Positions 1 to 12,733 of a DNA stretch of 60,643 nucleotides are shown piece after piece. Origin of the DNA: Streptococcus pseudopneumoniae. GTDB lineage: Bacteria > Bacillota > Bacilli > Lactobacillales > Streptococcaceae. Position 1 is the stretch's first letter; the number at the start of each line of letters is the position of its first letter. Location of the stretch: NCBI RefSeq assembly GCF_001074825.1, contig NZ_JUPG01000095.1:1-60643 (forward strand), read 5' to 3'. Made by a program: the position numbers and the translations under genes. The notes under the pieces are model-generated. The model saw only the letters and a program-made list of their open reading frames with translations. It was not told the DNA's origin and did not search any database.

Positions 1-3000
1 CTAGTTTCTTCTTAGCTTCTTTATCGCTGCCTAGTTCCTTGCTCTTGTTTTGAATAGCCTCTGATAAACTTGCCATGGCCTTGTCATAGCTAGGCTCTTC
101 TGGCTGGGATGGTGTTGCTTCGACACCATAGTTTTCTTCCTTATCAAGAATAGCTTGCAAGGCTGTGGCTGTTTTCAGAATTTCTTGAGCACTGGCTGGA
201 CTTGCTGAAAGTTGTTCAGATAATTTATCTAAGTTTGACTTGAAGGCTTGACGCGCCTCTGGAGTATTCTTCAAACTTGTTTGGTCAAATTTAGCCAATT
301 CATCCTTCCAGTTCTTCATAGCTTGAACTAATTCTTCTTTGGTATAAAGAGCGCTATCTGCTCCACGAGTGATGAACTTATCAACTTGAATACCAATATT
401 TCTAGAGGTATCATTTCGTTTTGGATCCAATTGCAAGGTTACAGCGTGCCAACCTTCTTCGAGTCCATCCAAACGAACAAGAGTCTGATCACCTTGACGT
501 GTAGTTGCTGTTCCACTGAAGTACTTCTTACCATTGACATCAGTAGCATTTCCTTGACCATCTTGATACTCAAGTTCTTTACCATCTAGAGTAACCTTGT
601 AGATACCATGTCCAGGATCAACAAAACCTTTAATTTCAAGACCTGTTCCATAGAAATAGGCTGTTACGCTAGCATTTTTCTTCTGTTCTTCATTCAAACG
701 ACCAAAGGAGGCCCAAGACTCAGTATTTTGGTATTTACCTGCCGAATTGGTTTCATGATGCCAACCTGGGCTATAATCAAGTTGACTGGCCTGGTCATCA
801 TGACTGACTTGGTCTTTTTGAAGTAAGTCAGCCTTCATTACTCGAACAGTTGCTTCTGAAGCAAATCCAAGCAAGGCATTATCTGATGCGCTTGTCATTT
901 TCACTTTAAAGTCAAAGATTGAATCAGCTTGCTCAGTAAAGTCAATTGTCGGAATTGTCAAAGTCTTTTCTGTTTCACCTTCTTGGAAGGTCAAATCAGC
1001 TGTTGTATCCTTATAAACCTTACCGTGAACCCCTGTTCCTGGTTCAGTCACGACATGGACTGTTGCAGCTCCTTTGCTACCACCAACACGTTTAATGGTT
1101 ACAGTGACAGGTTGGCCTTTTTGAACTTCATAGGTAGTTTCTTTCAACTCAAACATACCCTTACCAGCATTGTTGAGTGTATAGATACCTTCAGTTGCAA
1201 TAGCTTTGCCAGTTTTGTTAACGAGTTTGATGGTATGTTCACCTGGAGCCAAGTCATCTGTTTCATAAACCATCTGGCTACGTTTACGAGCTGCATTATT
1301 AGTTTGTACGTCTGCAACCTTTTGACCATCCACGTAAACTGACATTTCACCGTGGTTTGGATCCACTGTAGATACGACATAAGCCTTAGTTCCATTGAAG
1401 CGGTAGGTTACGCTAGCATCCTTTTTATTGGTCCACATGGATGTACCACGGATACCTTCAGATTCGTCATACCAGGTTGTATTAGCTTTATCAGCTGTTG
1501 TATTTGAATGGTAATCCAAGCCTAGAGGATAGCCATCTGTTTTTTCGATACTACTTGGTGTCTTATAAACAGAGAAGTTTGTCAAAATAGGAGTTGCTTG
1601 TGAATTCGTGATAGTCACACGAATCTTTTGGGCTTCTACAGGTTGACCTTGGACAAGACGACGATAACCAACAGTCGAACCCTCTCCATATGGAACCCAG
1701 CGACCATTGAGCTCAACTTCAACCTTAAATCCTGAGATACGTTGACCTTTAGCGATATCTTCTTTGAGTTCGACTACGTCAAAGCGTCTCTTTTGACCAA
1801 GATCGACAGTGAATTCACCTGTCTTGGCATCATTTGACAATGCCCAACTAGTATCATCCTTACCATCGGTTAGGTTGCTTGCTTGGTACAAGTGATTCTT
1901 ACGGGTAGAGCTTGCCGTTACAGTTGCCCCCTTGGCGAAGTCAGTTGCATACATTTGGTCCAAGGTTGCTCGGAATTCTTTCAAGCGAGCCACGTCTGCA
2001 TCTGCGAATTTACCTTCTTTATTTGGTGGAATATTGAGGAGAAGTGGCGTTCCACGACCAACAGATTTGAAGTAGATATCCATCAAATCTTTGATTGATT
2101 TTGGCTGTTGATTGTCATGGTAGAACCAACCTGAACGGATAGAAACGTCTGCTTCACCGACAGAGTACATATCTCCTTCTGGATCTCCATGGTTGAGATA
2201 TTCATTCTTCACATCGTCAGTGATCTTAGCTTTCTTAACCTTATGCCAAACTGGATCTCCAGCGATACCACGTTCATTACCGATCCAACGGACGCTTGTT
2301 GGTTGAGCAGAGAAGATAGCGATATCTCCTTCAGCTTTCTTGATGTACTTGAACCACTCGTCAAAGGTGTAGGTTACTTTTTGAGCTCCGCTACCACGCG
2401 CACCATCCATCCACACTTCGATAAATTTACCCTTATTTCCGTATTTAGGATTGCCAAGGATTTCCTTGAGCTGGTTGAGGTAGTATTCGTTGTACTCTTT
2501 TTCAGTTGAAACATGATATTTAGGGTTATTGGCATCCCATGGTGATAGGTAAACACCCATATTCATGTCATATTTCGTTGCTGATTTAGAGATTTCTTCG
2601 AGAAGGTCACCCTTACCGTCTTTCCATGGACTTGCCGCTACGGTATGTTTTGTATATTGAGAAGGATAGATTACAAATCCATCATGGTGTTTGACAACCA
2701 TGATTGTTCGCTTGAATCCTGCATCCTTCAAAGTCTTAATCCACTGGTCTGTATCAAGATTAGTTGGGTTAAAGTTTTGGGGATTTTCTCTACCGTTCCC
2801 CCATTCAGAGTTAGTGTAGGTATTCATACCATAGTGGATAAAGGCAGCCAATTCTTCCTTGTGGTAGTCCAATTGAGCCTTACTTGGTAGTGGTCCATAG
2901 TTTCCAATTTCTGTTTCTTCGTCTTTTGGATCCACTACTGGAGTTGCAGGAGTTGCTGGTTTTGGATCTTCTATTTTTTCGTATTCAAAAATAACTTGGT

Positions 3001-4870
3001 TCACTCCTTTATGTTGGATTGTTGCTTCTTGGCTTGCATTGACTGCACGGTAGCCTGCAATTTCTTTGGCTTGGAATCTGTGAACAAAGGAAACTTCGTA
3101 TTCTTTACCATCGTTATTGTCACCAGTTGCAGGCGCTAATTCTTGATCTGTGCCTTTCAAGCGGTAACGAAGGTCGAAGGAACCTTTATTGACTTTATAA
3201 ACAACCTTAATGACACGAGTTCCTGCAGGAGCCTTGCTCACAACGCTATAATCATCTCCCCAGGAATCTTTCAGTTGCTTGTTGACAGCTTGGCCGTCAA
3301 TCGATACAATCTCATATTTTTCTTTATTCTTCTTGTAGAAGTCAGTTTTCTCAATTTCTGTTTTATAGTTATAGTCAAACTGAGTTCCAACTTCCGTCTT
3401 TTCAACAAAAGTATCGTTTTCTTTGACTGGATTATCTTTTTGGTCTAGATGTTCTACAACAACTCGTCCATAGTCAACACCTTCAAGAAGCGTTGCAATA
3501 CCATTTTGATCGAAAGAGTATTTATTTTTGCCAATAACAGCTGTCTTATTTCGAAGCATCTCTCCCTCTGGAGTGAAGTAATAACGATTGCCGTTATCGC
3601 CTTGATACCAACCTTTAACACCGTATTTGTCAATGATTTCTTTGACCCATGCCAATTGTTCTGGCGAGAGGACAAGCCCTCCTCCAAAGCGATCTTTTTC
3701 AGCAATGTTAGCATTATCAACAGTACCACGTTGGTGAATTCCGATAACTTTTCCTTCACCGTTGATAATTCCACCACCTGAAAGACCTGATACAGAAGTC
3801 AAACGATAAGTGACACCAACTGTTCCCTTATCATCATATTTTTCAGTACCTTTAACAACACCATCAGCCTTATACAATTGACCAGGTACGATTGGTTCCT
3901 TCAATTCTGGAGAGCTTGAATCTGTAGGGTAACCAATTGTGCTAACAGGTTCTCCGGCTTTGTATTCTCGATGTTCTGCTAGAGGAGTGAAGGTCGCAGC
4001 CTTATTTGGACTTGCAATCGAAAGTGGAACTGGTGCTACTACTAAAGCTAGATCATTCTTAATTCCTTCACCAAACTTTTCTTTATTCCAAAAATGAATA
4101 TCCTTTTCCTTAAACAAAACCGTATTTCCTGAAGTTGGCAAAGAATTGTTCTTAGCAGTATTTGAACCTACATTGTAATAAAACTTAGTAGTATCACCAC
4201 CACGAATAGAACCTGCATTGGTATCTGCATCCTTGACTAAAAAATTATGAGCTACTGTCAACATAATATTTGGAGCTACAAAGATTCCAGATCCAGAATT
4301 GAGATAACGTTGGCTACCTCCACCTGCTAAAGGTGAACTGAAAATTGTATAAACCATAGCAGCTGAGGTAGCTGGCTGGCCTTCATAATTGATATGTTTA
4401 ATGTCTTGGCCACCGTTGATAACGGCTCTATTTTCTTTTTCGCCTGCAGTTGGAGCTACTTCCGTAGGTTTCAAGATGCTCTTAGTCTCTACCTGTGGAC
4501 TTTCTTGTTCTGATACAATAGCTGCAGTATCCACTTTTTTCACTGGAGTATCAGGATAGGCACGATCAGGGATTTCTTCAGGGAGTACATCACCAGCCAC
4601 TTCAGCAGTTTTAGCTTCCTCTGTTGCTTTCTCGGCAGTAGGATCTGTTTTTTCAGTTACTTCTTCTTTGACTGCTTCTTCTTTTTCATGTTTTACATCT
4701 GCCACTTCTTTTGATTGACCGTCAACTTCAAGTTTTGGTTCTGTCACAAGTTCACTAGCCGCAACATTCCCAGATGCAAAAAAAGTAAGACCGACTGCTA
4801 CAGAAGCAACACCAACAGTCAGTTTACGAATACTAAAGATTCGACCTTTTTCTAAAAAATATTGTTTCAT
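1..4870 (-). CDS. Surface protein: V8/trypsin-like protease + GH29 alpha-L-fucosidase, C-terminus off the window
   Basis: Open from an ATG at 4870 to the left edge (1623 codons), so the C-terminus is missing. Reading the minus strand gives these modules. Residues 12-35 are a YSIRK-type export signal (FSIRKLTVGVAS). Residues ~175-410 are a chymotrypsin-fold protease with His208 (LTVAHN), Asp273 (NDLALV) and Ser364 (GLSGGG). Residues ~419-458 hold two degenerate choline/glucan-binding-type repeats, followed by two MucBP-like beta domains (~465-633). Residues ~650-970 are a GH29 fucosidase with probable nucleophile Asp822 in VWMDG. A discoidin-type CBM32 domain sits near 985-1110, then two related beta-sandwich modules (~1116-1226 and ~1362-1499) flanking a Calx-beta domain (~1243-1345), and a FIVAR helical module (~1506-1573). 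Expected roles are cleavage of terminal fucose from host glycans and proteolysis at the cell wall. An LPXTG anchor is inferred from the signal type and is not visible. The fucosidase and protease folds are well supported; the substrates are not known. Confidence 0.88.
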   Translation of the reverse strand, partial: MKQYFLEKGRIFSIRKLTVGVASVAVGLTFFASGNVAASELVTEPKLEVDGQSKEVADVKHEKEEAVKEEVTEKTDPTAEKATEEAKTAEVAGDVLPEEIPDRAYPDTPVKKVDTAAIVSEQESPQVETKSILKPTEVAPTAGEKENRAVINGGQDIKHINYEGQPATSAAMVYTIFSSPLAGGGSQRYLNSGSGIFVAPNIMLTVAHNFLVKDADTNAGSIRGGDTTKFYYNVGSNTAKNNSLPTSGNTVLFKEKDIHFWNKEKFGEGIKNDLALVVAPVPLSIASPNKAATFTPLAEHREYKAGEPVSTIGYPTDSSSPELKEPIVPGQLYKADGVVKGTEKYDDKGTVGVTYRLTSVSGLSGGGIINGEGKVIGIHQRGTVDNANIAEKDRFGGGLVLSPEQLAWVKEIIDKYGVKGWYQGDNGNRYYFTPEGEMLRNKTAVIGKNKYSFDQNGIATLLEGVDYGRVVVEHLDQKDNPVKENDTFVEKTEVGTQFDYNYKTEIEKTDFYKKNKEKYEIVSIDGQAVNKQLKDSWGDDYSVVSKAPAGTRVIKVVYKVNKGSFDLRYRLKGTDQELAPATGDNNDGKEYEVSFVHRFQAKEIAGYRAVNASQEATIQHKGVNQVIFEYEKIEDPKPATPATPVVDPKDEETEIGNYGPLPSKAQLDYHKEELAAFIHYGMNTYTNSEWGNGRENPQNFNPTNLDTDQWIKTLKDAGFKRTIMVVKHHDGFVIYPSQYTKHTVAASPWKDGKGDLLEEISKSATKYDMNMGVYLSPWDANNPKYHVSTEKEYNEYYLNQLKEILGNPKYGNKGKFIEVWMDGARGSGAQKVTYTFDEWFKYIKKAEGDIAIFSAQPTSVRWIGNERGIAGDPVWHKVKKAKITDDVKNEYLNHGDPEGDMYSVGEADVSIRSGWFYHDNQQPKSIKDLMDIYFKSVGRGTPLLLNIPPNKEGKFADADVARLKEFRATLDQMYATDFAKGATVTASSTRKNHLYQASNLTDGKDDTSWALSNDAKTGEFTVDLGQKRRFDVVELKEDIAKGQRISGFKVEVELNGRWVPYGEGSTVGYRRLVQGQPVEAQKIRVTITNSQATPILTNFSVYKTPSSIEKTDGYPLGLDYHSNTTADKANTTWYDESEGIRGTSMWTNKKDASVTYRFNGTKAYVVSTVDPNHGEMSVYVDGQKVADVQTNNAARKRSQMVYETDDLAPGEHTIKLVNKTGKAIATEGIYTLNNAGKGMFELKETTYEVQKGQPVTVTIKRVGGSKGAATVHVVTEPGTGVHGKVYKDTTADLTFQEGETEKTLTIPTIDFTEQADSIFDFKVKMTSASDNALLGFASEATVRVMKADLLQKDQVSHDDQASQLDYSPGWHHETNSAGKYQNTESWASFGRLNEEQKKNASVTAYFYGTGLEIKGFVDPGHGIYKVTLDGKELEYQDGQGNATDVNGKKYFSGTATTRQGDQTLVRLDGLEEGWHAVTLQLDPKRNDTSRNIGIQVDKFITRGADSALYTKEELVQAMKNWKDELAKFDQTSLKNTPEARQAFKSNLDKLSEQLSASPASAQEILKTATALQAILDKEENYGVEATPSQPEEPSYDKAMASLSEAIQNKSKELGSDKEAKKKL

Positions 4871-5000
4871 CAAATACTCCTAATCTTCTAGAGCAGTCAG
4901 CTACTGCCCGAGCCCAGCTTTAACTGGTGACATTGTTATTTTTATGTACTATTCAAAAACCCCTTCCAATAAATTCTTTATTTAGACCATTACAAGCATC

Positions 5001-5016
5001 GAGAAATCGCTTACAT
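5001..5016 (-). promoter_or_regulatory. cre-like site (CcpA) upstream of the fucosidase gene
   Basis: The minus strand reads ATGTAAGCGATTTCTC. This fits the general cre pattern (WTGNAARCGNWWWCAW) at all but the last two positions. It lies about 130 bp upstream of the ATG and downstream of the AT-rich -10 candidates, a position that would suit catabolite repression by CcpA. Assignment rests on pattern match only. Confidence 0.55.
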
Positions 5017-5179
5017 TCTCTTGGATAAAATAATGCTTCTATTAGCCACTTTCGTTATAATAAGTATACTATATTATAATAAAAAAAACAAAGTTTTTTA
5101 TTATTTTTACTACTTTTTTACTTCATGTTTTTATGACAATCTATGGCTAAGGACAGATGGGTATAAAGTTACATTAATA

Positions 5180-5273
5180 TAAAAAGAGGTAGGATGTGTA
5201 CCTAAAAGATTAGACAGAAAAAATCTAACCTTCAAAAGTCGGTACCTAATTTTATTTCCATTACCTCTTTTTA
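5180..5273. repeat. 94-bp palindromic element with perfect 12-bp terminal inverted repeats
   Basis: The ends are TAAAAAGAGGTA (5180-5191) and its exact complement (5262-5273). The interior has further partial dyads, including GTACCT/AGGTAC copies near 5198 and 5241 and an AGATT/AATCT pair. It lies directly downstream of the nanA stop. It could be the nanA terminator, a RUP-like or other miniature element, or both. I could not match it to a named pneumococcal repeat from memory. Confidence 0.55.
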
Positions 5274-5304
5274 TTTTTTAAAATTTAAGTTCTCAACTTC
5301 TCTA

Positions 5305-8652
<3,348 letters not shown>

Positions 8653-8656
8653 TTAG

Positions 8657-8670
8657 GTAAAGCGCTTTCT
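8657..8670 (-). promoter_or_regulatory. cre-like site (CcpA) in the nanA leader
   Basis: The minus strand reads AGAAAGCGCTTTAC, with the palindromic core AAAGCGCTTT typical of CcpA operators in lactic acid bacteria. It lies 26 bp before the nanA ATG, downstream of the likely promoter, where bound CcpA would block elongation or initiation. Sialidase repression by preferred sugars is known in pneumococcus; this exact site is inferred from pattern. Confidence 0.6.
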
Positions 8671-8750
8671 TTTTGACTTAAAATTTTTAGCCACTAGGAC
8701 TAGGCAATTCCAAAAGAAACTAAACTATTTAATGGGAATTTCCATTATTT

Positions 8751-8810
8751 TTAATTTAAACAATCTTGCATAGCGTAAAGTTCAACTTTGCAATACGTCA
8801 TGAAAGACAT
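8751..8810 (-). CDS. Possible 19-residue leader peptide upstream of nanA
   Basis: ATG at 8810, stop at 8751-8753, translating as MSFMTYCKVELYAMQDCLN. An AAGGAG lies four bases upstream (short spacing; it suits the internal ATG at codon 4 no better). A TATAAT is centred near 8845. It may be a real small peptide, a remnant of a lost gene, or chance in AT-rich DNA. No function is recognised. Confidence 0.25.
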   Translation of the reverse strand: MSFMTYCKVELYAMQDCLN

Positions 8811-9020
8811 TTTACTCCTTTCATATTTTATCTTAACCTTATTATATAATAAATATTTTCAGTTTTAGACTTCACAATGGACAATAGATTCTACTTTCAA
8901 AAATAGTTAAAAGTTCTAAATTATTTGAAACTAGTTTCAATCATAATCCAATCAAAACAAAGTCTGAATGATAACATCCGATACGAGTATAAGATCTAAT
9001 AAACATTTTTCATAATAAAG

Positions 9021-9179
9021 CGAGTCTGGGACAAAAGTCTAACCTTAAATATAAAAAGCGAACAAAACGAGTTATCTGACACTCAGATTTCTGTCTTGTT
9101 CGCTTTTTTTCTAATATATCGATTTTTAAATTTTATAATAAAGAATTTCTAAAATCAAAATCTTTTTATCCCAGACTCG
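9021..9179. repeat. Miniature inverted-repeat element related to the IS1182-type ends
   Basis: 159 bp bounded by CGAGTCTGGGA (9021-9031) and its complement at 9169-9179. Inside is a strong hairpin, AAGCGAACAA around 9057-9066 pairing with TTGTTCGCTT at 9098-9107. The sequence is close to identical, apart from scattered substitutions, to 60041-60204 beside the IS1182-type transposase. That implies mobilisation by the same transposase. The hairpin followed by a T-run may also end transcription. Confidence 0.8.
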
Positions 9180-9220
9180 TTTTTTGATTATAAATACGAA
9201 TTATTTAGTACAACTTCTCT

Positions 9221-10195
9221 TTATTGATGAACTGCTTGAGCTGCTGTGATAAGGGTCAACTTGTACACATCATCTGCATTACATCCACGAGAAAGGTCGT
9301 TAACTGGCTTGTTCAAACCTTGCAAAACAGGTCCTACTGCCGCAAAGCCACCAAGACGTTCGGCCATCTTGTAACCAATATTTCCTGCCTCGATACCCGG
9401 GAAGATGAAGACATTTGCTTGACCAGCTACTGTACTTCCAGGAGCTTTCAAAGCTGCAGTTTCTGGAACAAAGGCCGCATCAAATTGCAACTCACCATCG
9501 ATTTCAAGGTCAGGACGCAAGTCGTGAGCAATTTTAGTAGCTTCAACGACCTTGTCAACGCTTTCACCAAACCCTGAACCTTTAGTAGAATAGCTTAGCA
9601 TAGCAATTTTAGGTTCGATGCCAAACATCTTAGCTGTGATTGCTGAGTTGATGGCAATTTCAGCCAATGCTTCTGCATCAGGATTGATGTTGATAGCACA
9701 GTCTCCAAATAGGTAACGTTCCGTACCACGAACCATGAGGAAGGCACCTGAAGTACGCGTTACATTTGGACGAGTTTTGATAATTTGAAGGGCTGGGCGA
9801 ACTGTTGAAGCAGTTGAGTGAATCGCACCTGATACCATTCCATCAACCAAGCCCAAGTATACCAACATAACACCAAAGTAGTTGACATCTTCAACCAAAA
9901 CCTTGCGTGCTTCTTCTTCAGTCATTTTACCCTTGCGACGCTCCACTAAAGCAGCAACCATTTCTTCAAATTTATCGTAGTGTTGTGGGTCGATGACTTC
10001 ATAACCATCCTCGATTCCTTCAATTTCAAGATAAATTTTAATTTTTTCAGGATTTCCCAGCAAAACAGGAATTACTTCTGTTTCTTTTACCAAGCGTTTA
10101 GTCGCTTGAAGAATACGAGGCTCTTCCCCTTCAGGGAGAACGATACGAGCATTTTTACCAACAAGGTTGGCTTTGAGACTTTCAAAAACTTCCAT
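9221..10195 (-). CDS. pta: Phosphate acetyltransferase
   Basis: 324 residues, the normal length for the single-domain Gram-positive enzyme. It interconverts acetyl-CoA and acetyl phosphate, feeding acetate kinase for ATP and setting the acetyl-phosphate pool that can phosphorylate response regulators. Family blocks visible are the N-terminal RIVLPEGEEPRIL, the central VSGAIHSTASTVRPALQ and the C-terminal GPVLQGLNKPVNDLSRG. The ATG is preceded by AAAGGAG. It is the last gene of the relQ-ppnK-rluD-pta run, separated from rluD by 44 bp that contain two TATAAT-like hexamers, so it may have its own promoter. Confidence 0.97.
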   Translation of the reverse strand: MEVFESLKANLVGKNARIVLPEGEEPRILQATKRLVKETEVIPVLLGNPEKIKIYLEIEGIEDGYEVIDPQHYDKFEEMVAALVERRKGKMTEEEARKVLVEDVNYFGVMLVYLGLVDGMVSGAIHSTASTVRPALQIIKTRPNVTRTSGAFLMVRGTERYLFGDCAININPDAEALAEIAINSAITAKMFGIEPKIAMLSYSTKGSGFGESVDKVVEATKIAHDLRPDLEIDGELQFDAAFVPETAALKAPGSTVAGQANVFIFPGIEAGNIGYKMAERLGGFAAVGPVLQGLNKPVNDLSRGCNADDVYKLTLITAAQAVHQ

Positions 10196-10239
10196 GAGTT
10201 TTCTCCTTTAAAAAATAAATTATACTCTGAATTACTTTA

Positions 10240-11136
10240 TTATAGAGTATTAGTTGATAACTGGGTAATTAGGTTGCTAAAATCATCCGGCAAGGGACTT
10301 TCTAACTGCAAGTCTTGCTCTAGAAAAGGATGATAAAAGGATAGGTAGTGACAATGCAGTGCCTGACGTTGGATGCCGTCGTCCAGACTACCTCCATACA
10401 AGTCATCTCCCAACAAAGGAAAACCAATATGAGAAAAGTGGACTCGGATTTGGTGGGTACGTCCAGTATGTAGGCGAATGTCAACCAAGTGGATATTCCC
10501 ATAAGAGGCTACAATCTTATATGATGTATGGGCATACTTTCCTCCTTTAGCCACTCGTCTAGTGATAATGGAGTCTTCATCACGCGCAATCGGGGCAATA
10601 ATTTCGCCCTCTGGCTCCAAGTGTCCATCACCTTTAACCAAAGCAAAGTAGCGTTTCTCGATAGATTTCTTCTGCAACTGCTTGTCTAATCGTGCATGAG
10701 CGTAGCCATGTTTGGCAAAAAGCATCAAGCCAGAAGTGTCCCTATCAAGTCGGGTCACAATGTGAACCTGCTGATTTTCGTAATTTTGCTTGACATAGTA
10801 ACCCTTGATAAAATTGGCAATGGTATTAGAGTGATTGACACTAGGAATAGAAGCCACTCCATAGGGTTTGTTCAAGACTAGAAAATGGTCATCCTCATAG
10901 AGAATATCCAGTGGGCGCTCGATAGCTTCTAGAGTTTCAAAGCCTTCCTCAGCGGGAATATCAATGGTAACTCGGTCGCCGATATCCAATAGATACGTTG
11001 CATTTTGCGGTTGATCATTGACCAGAATAGCTCCGCCTCGAAACTTAATCTTAGCCAGCAGTCCCTTAGAAACCTCGTGCTTTTTCAAAAAGGTCTTAAC
11101 CTTGACATGCTCATCTGCGATAAATTCAAACCTCAT
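10240..11136 (-). CDS. rluD: RluA/RluD-family 23S rRNA pseudouridine synthase
   Basis: 298 residues. Residues ~10-65 form an S4-like RNA-binding domain, and the catalytic domain carries the [12 protein letters not shown] motif with catalytic Asp131. It converts uridine to pseudouridine in structured RNA, most likely large-subunit rRNA. Several RluD-like paralogues exist in streptococci, so the exact target base is not settled by sequence. The start overlaps the end of ppnK by four bases (ATGA type), indicating translational coupling. Confidence 0.9.
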   Translation of the reverse strand: MRFEFIADEHVKVKTFLKKHEVSKGLLAKIKFRGGAILVNDQPQNATYLLDIGDRVTIDIPAEEGFETLEAIERPLDILYEDDHFLVLNKPYGVASIPSVNHSNTIANFIKGYYVKQNYENQQVHIVTRLDRDTSGLMLFAKHGYAHARLDKQLQKKSIEKRYFALVKGDGHLEPEGEIIAPIARDEDSIITRRVAKGGKYAHTSYKIVASYGNIHLVDIRLHTGRTHQIRVHFSHIGFPLLGDDLYGGSLDDGIQRQALHCHYLSFYHPFLEQDLQLESPLPDDFSNLITQLSTNTL

Positions 11137-11963
11137 TCGTCCACCTCGCCGATGAAAGCATCCTTAACACGATTCCAGAAACTGGTGTGACTCGGTGTAG
11201 CGACAAAATGAATCTTATGATGGTCGATTTGATACTCAATACGCTCAATATTGCGGAAGGAATAAACACTATTGTCAATCGAAATAGTATGGTAATCGTT
11301 TCTCGTTGGAATGAGTTCAATCTTATCCTTCTTAGGAACAATAATGGAAGAGCCCAGCGTTCGATAGACACGATTATTAAGGCTGGCAATTTCCGTCAAC
11401 TGAAGAGCTTCAATGGTAGGATGTAAAACAGCTCCACCAAGCGACTTGTTATAGGCTGTACTACCAGTCGGTGTCGAAACTGTTAGCCCATCTCCACGAA
11501 AGCGTTCAAAAGGAACACCGTTGATCACAACATCCGCCACCATAGTTCGATCAGACCTGCGGATGCTGGCTTCATTTAATGCTCTAAAAATCTTCACTTC
11601 ACCATTTTCAAGAAAGATCTTCACATTCAGAACTGGGTAAGAGACTCTTGCTCCTGTATCTAGCTGCAAATTAGTTACTAGCTTGTCCAACTCAAAATCA
11701 CGATAGTCTGTATAGAAGCCCAAATGTCCAGTATGAACACCGATAAATCGGACCTTATCAAGTTGATTTTCATACTTATGAAAAGCCGATAAGAGCATGC
11801 CATCCCCACCGATGGATATAACAATATCCGGATTGGTATCATTTAGTATAAACTGATTCCTCTTCAAACGATCTCGCAATTCATACAAAACCCTTTGACT
11901 CTGCGGTTTTCTATTAGCTATCAGGTCAATTCGTTTACCTGTATTCTTCATCTGTATCGTCAC
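11133..11963 (-). CDS. ppnK: NAD kinase
   Basis: Phosphorylates NAD to NADP in the cytosol. The diagnostic GGDG motif is at residues 52-55 ([13 protein letters not shown]), followed by the substrate-binding [14 protein letters not shown]. As drawn it begins at a GTG (11963) with AGGA only four bases upstream. The alternative ATG at 11951, giving [10 protein letters not shown] and 272 residues, matches my memory of the pneumococcal protein but has a looser ribosome site. It overlaps the 3' end of relQ and the 5' end of rluD, so the three are translated from one message. Confidence 0.95.
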   Translation of the reverse strand: MTIQMKNTGKRIDLIANRKPQSQRVLYELRDRLKRNQFILNDTNPDIVISIGGDGMLLSAFHKYENQLDKVRFIGVHTGHLGFYTDYRDFELDKLVTNLQLDTGARVSYPVLNVKIFLENGEVKIFRALNEASIRRSDRTMVADVVINGVPFERFRGDGLTVSTPTGSTAYNKSLGGAVLHPTIEALQLTEIASLNNRVYRTLGSSIIVPKKDKIELIPTRNDYHTISIDNSVYSFRNIERIEYQIDHHKIHFVATPSHTSFWNRVKDAFIGEVDE

Positions 11964-12606
11964 TGTTTCCTACACCGTCGTTTAATTTTCTACTCAAAGG
12001 ATCAAAAAGAGCCTGGGCTTCCTGGATATCATCACGAATTTTACCCATTTCTTCATCCAACTGATGAGCAATCTTGGCTGTAATTTCCAGTCGCTTCTTT
12101 ATCTCCTCTGGGAAATCCCCTTGGTACTTGTAGTTGAGAGAATGTTCTATTGTTGCCCAGAAATTCATGGCCAAGGTACGTATTTGAATTTCCGCCAAAA
12201 TGGTCTTGGCACCATTAATAGTGTCAACCGTATATTCTACTACCACGTGATAGGAACGGTAGCCTGAAGCCTTTCGATGAGTAATGTAATCTCGCTCCTG
12301 TATGATCCGCATATCCTGACGCTTGCGCAAAATCTCCACTACTTCCTTAACGTCATCTACAAACTGGACCATAACACGCAAACCAGCAATATCCTGTAAA
12401 TCGTGTTCCAAGGTTGCATAAGTAATGCCACGCCGGGCCATTTTTTCTTTTATACTTTCAATTGGCTTGACTCGACCAGTCACAAACTCAATCGGAGAAT
12501 GCTTATTTTGCTTACGATATTGCTTACGAATACCGCGAAGTTTAATCTTTAACTCACCAACAGCTTGAATGTAAGGATCTAGAAATTCTTCCCATTCTAA
12601 GGTCAT
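11935..12606 (-). CDS. relQ: Small alarmone synthetase RelQ
   Basis: 223 residues, the size of the single-domain (p)ppGpp synthetases without hydrolase or regulatory domains. Conserved synthetase blocks are DIAGLRV (72-78), [11 protein letters not shown] (110-120) and EIQIRT (139-144). It would transfer pyrophosphate from ATP to GDP/GTP and tune growth under stress. The ATG follows AAGGGAG with good spacing. It is first in relQ-ppnK-rluD-pta and divergent from the CYTH gene across a 127-bp AT-rich gap. Confidence 0.93.
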   Translation of the reverse strand: MTLEWEEFLDPYIQAVGELKIKLRGIRKQYRKQNKHSPIEFVTGRVKPIESIKEKMARRGITYATLEHDLQDIAGLRVMVQFVDDVKEVVEILRKRQDMRIIQERDYITHRKASGYRSYHVVVEYTVDTINGAKTILAEIQIRTLAMNFWATIEHSLNYKYQGDFPEEIKKRLEITAKIAHQLDEEMGKIRDDIQEAQALFDPLSRKLNDGVGNSDDTDEEYR

Positions 12607-12733
12607 ATACTCTCCCTTGTTCTCATATTATCCTTCAAAAATATCTTTGATTTTTTCTCCAGATTTATATACAATAATACAAAGCTATTATATCATATAA
12701 TCCGCTTTCATAGATAAAGAAAAGGTAAGAAAA

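Larger units (their letters stand above)
4871..5304. other. Intergenic region between nanA and the fucosidase gene
   Basis: No coding sequence is seen. On the minus strand it holds the promoter and leader of the fucosidase gene: AT-rich -10-like hexamers around 5055-5080, a cre-like site at 5001-5016, and a short leader hairpin with arms at 4893-4897 and 4903-4907. The nanA-proximal part is occupied by a 94-bp inverted-repeat element (5180-5273). Confidence 0.6.

Noticed and set aside
9181..9210. TACGAATT near the pta 3' end as a competence box
   Set aside because: The last base differs from TACGAATA, it is on the plus strand facing into the convergent end of pta, and no gene follows in that direction.
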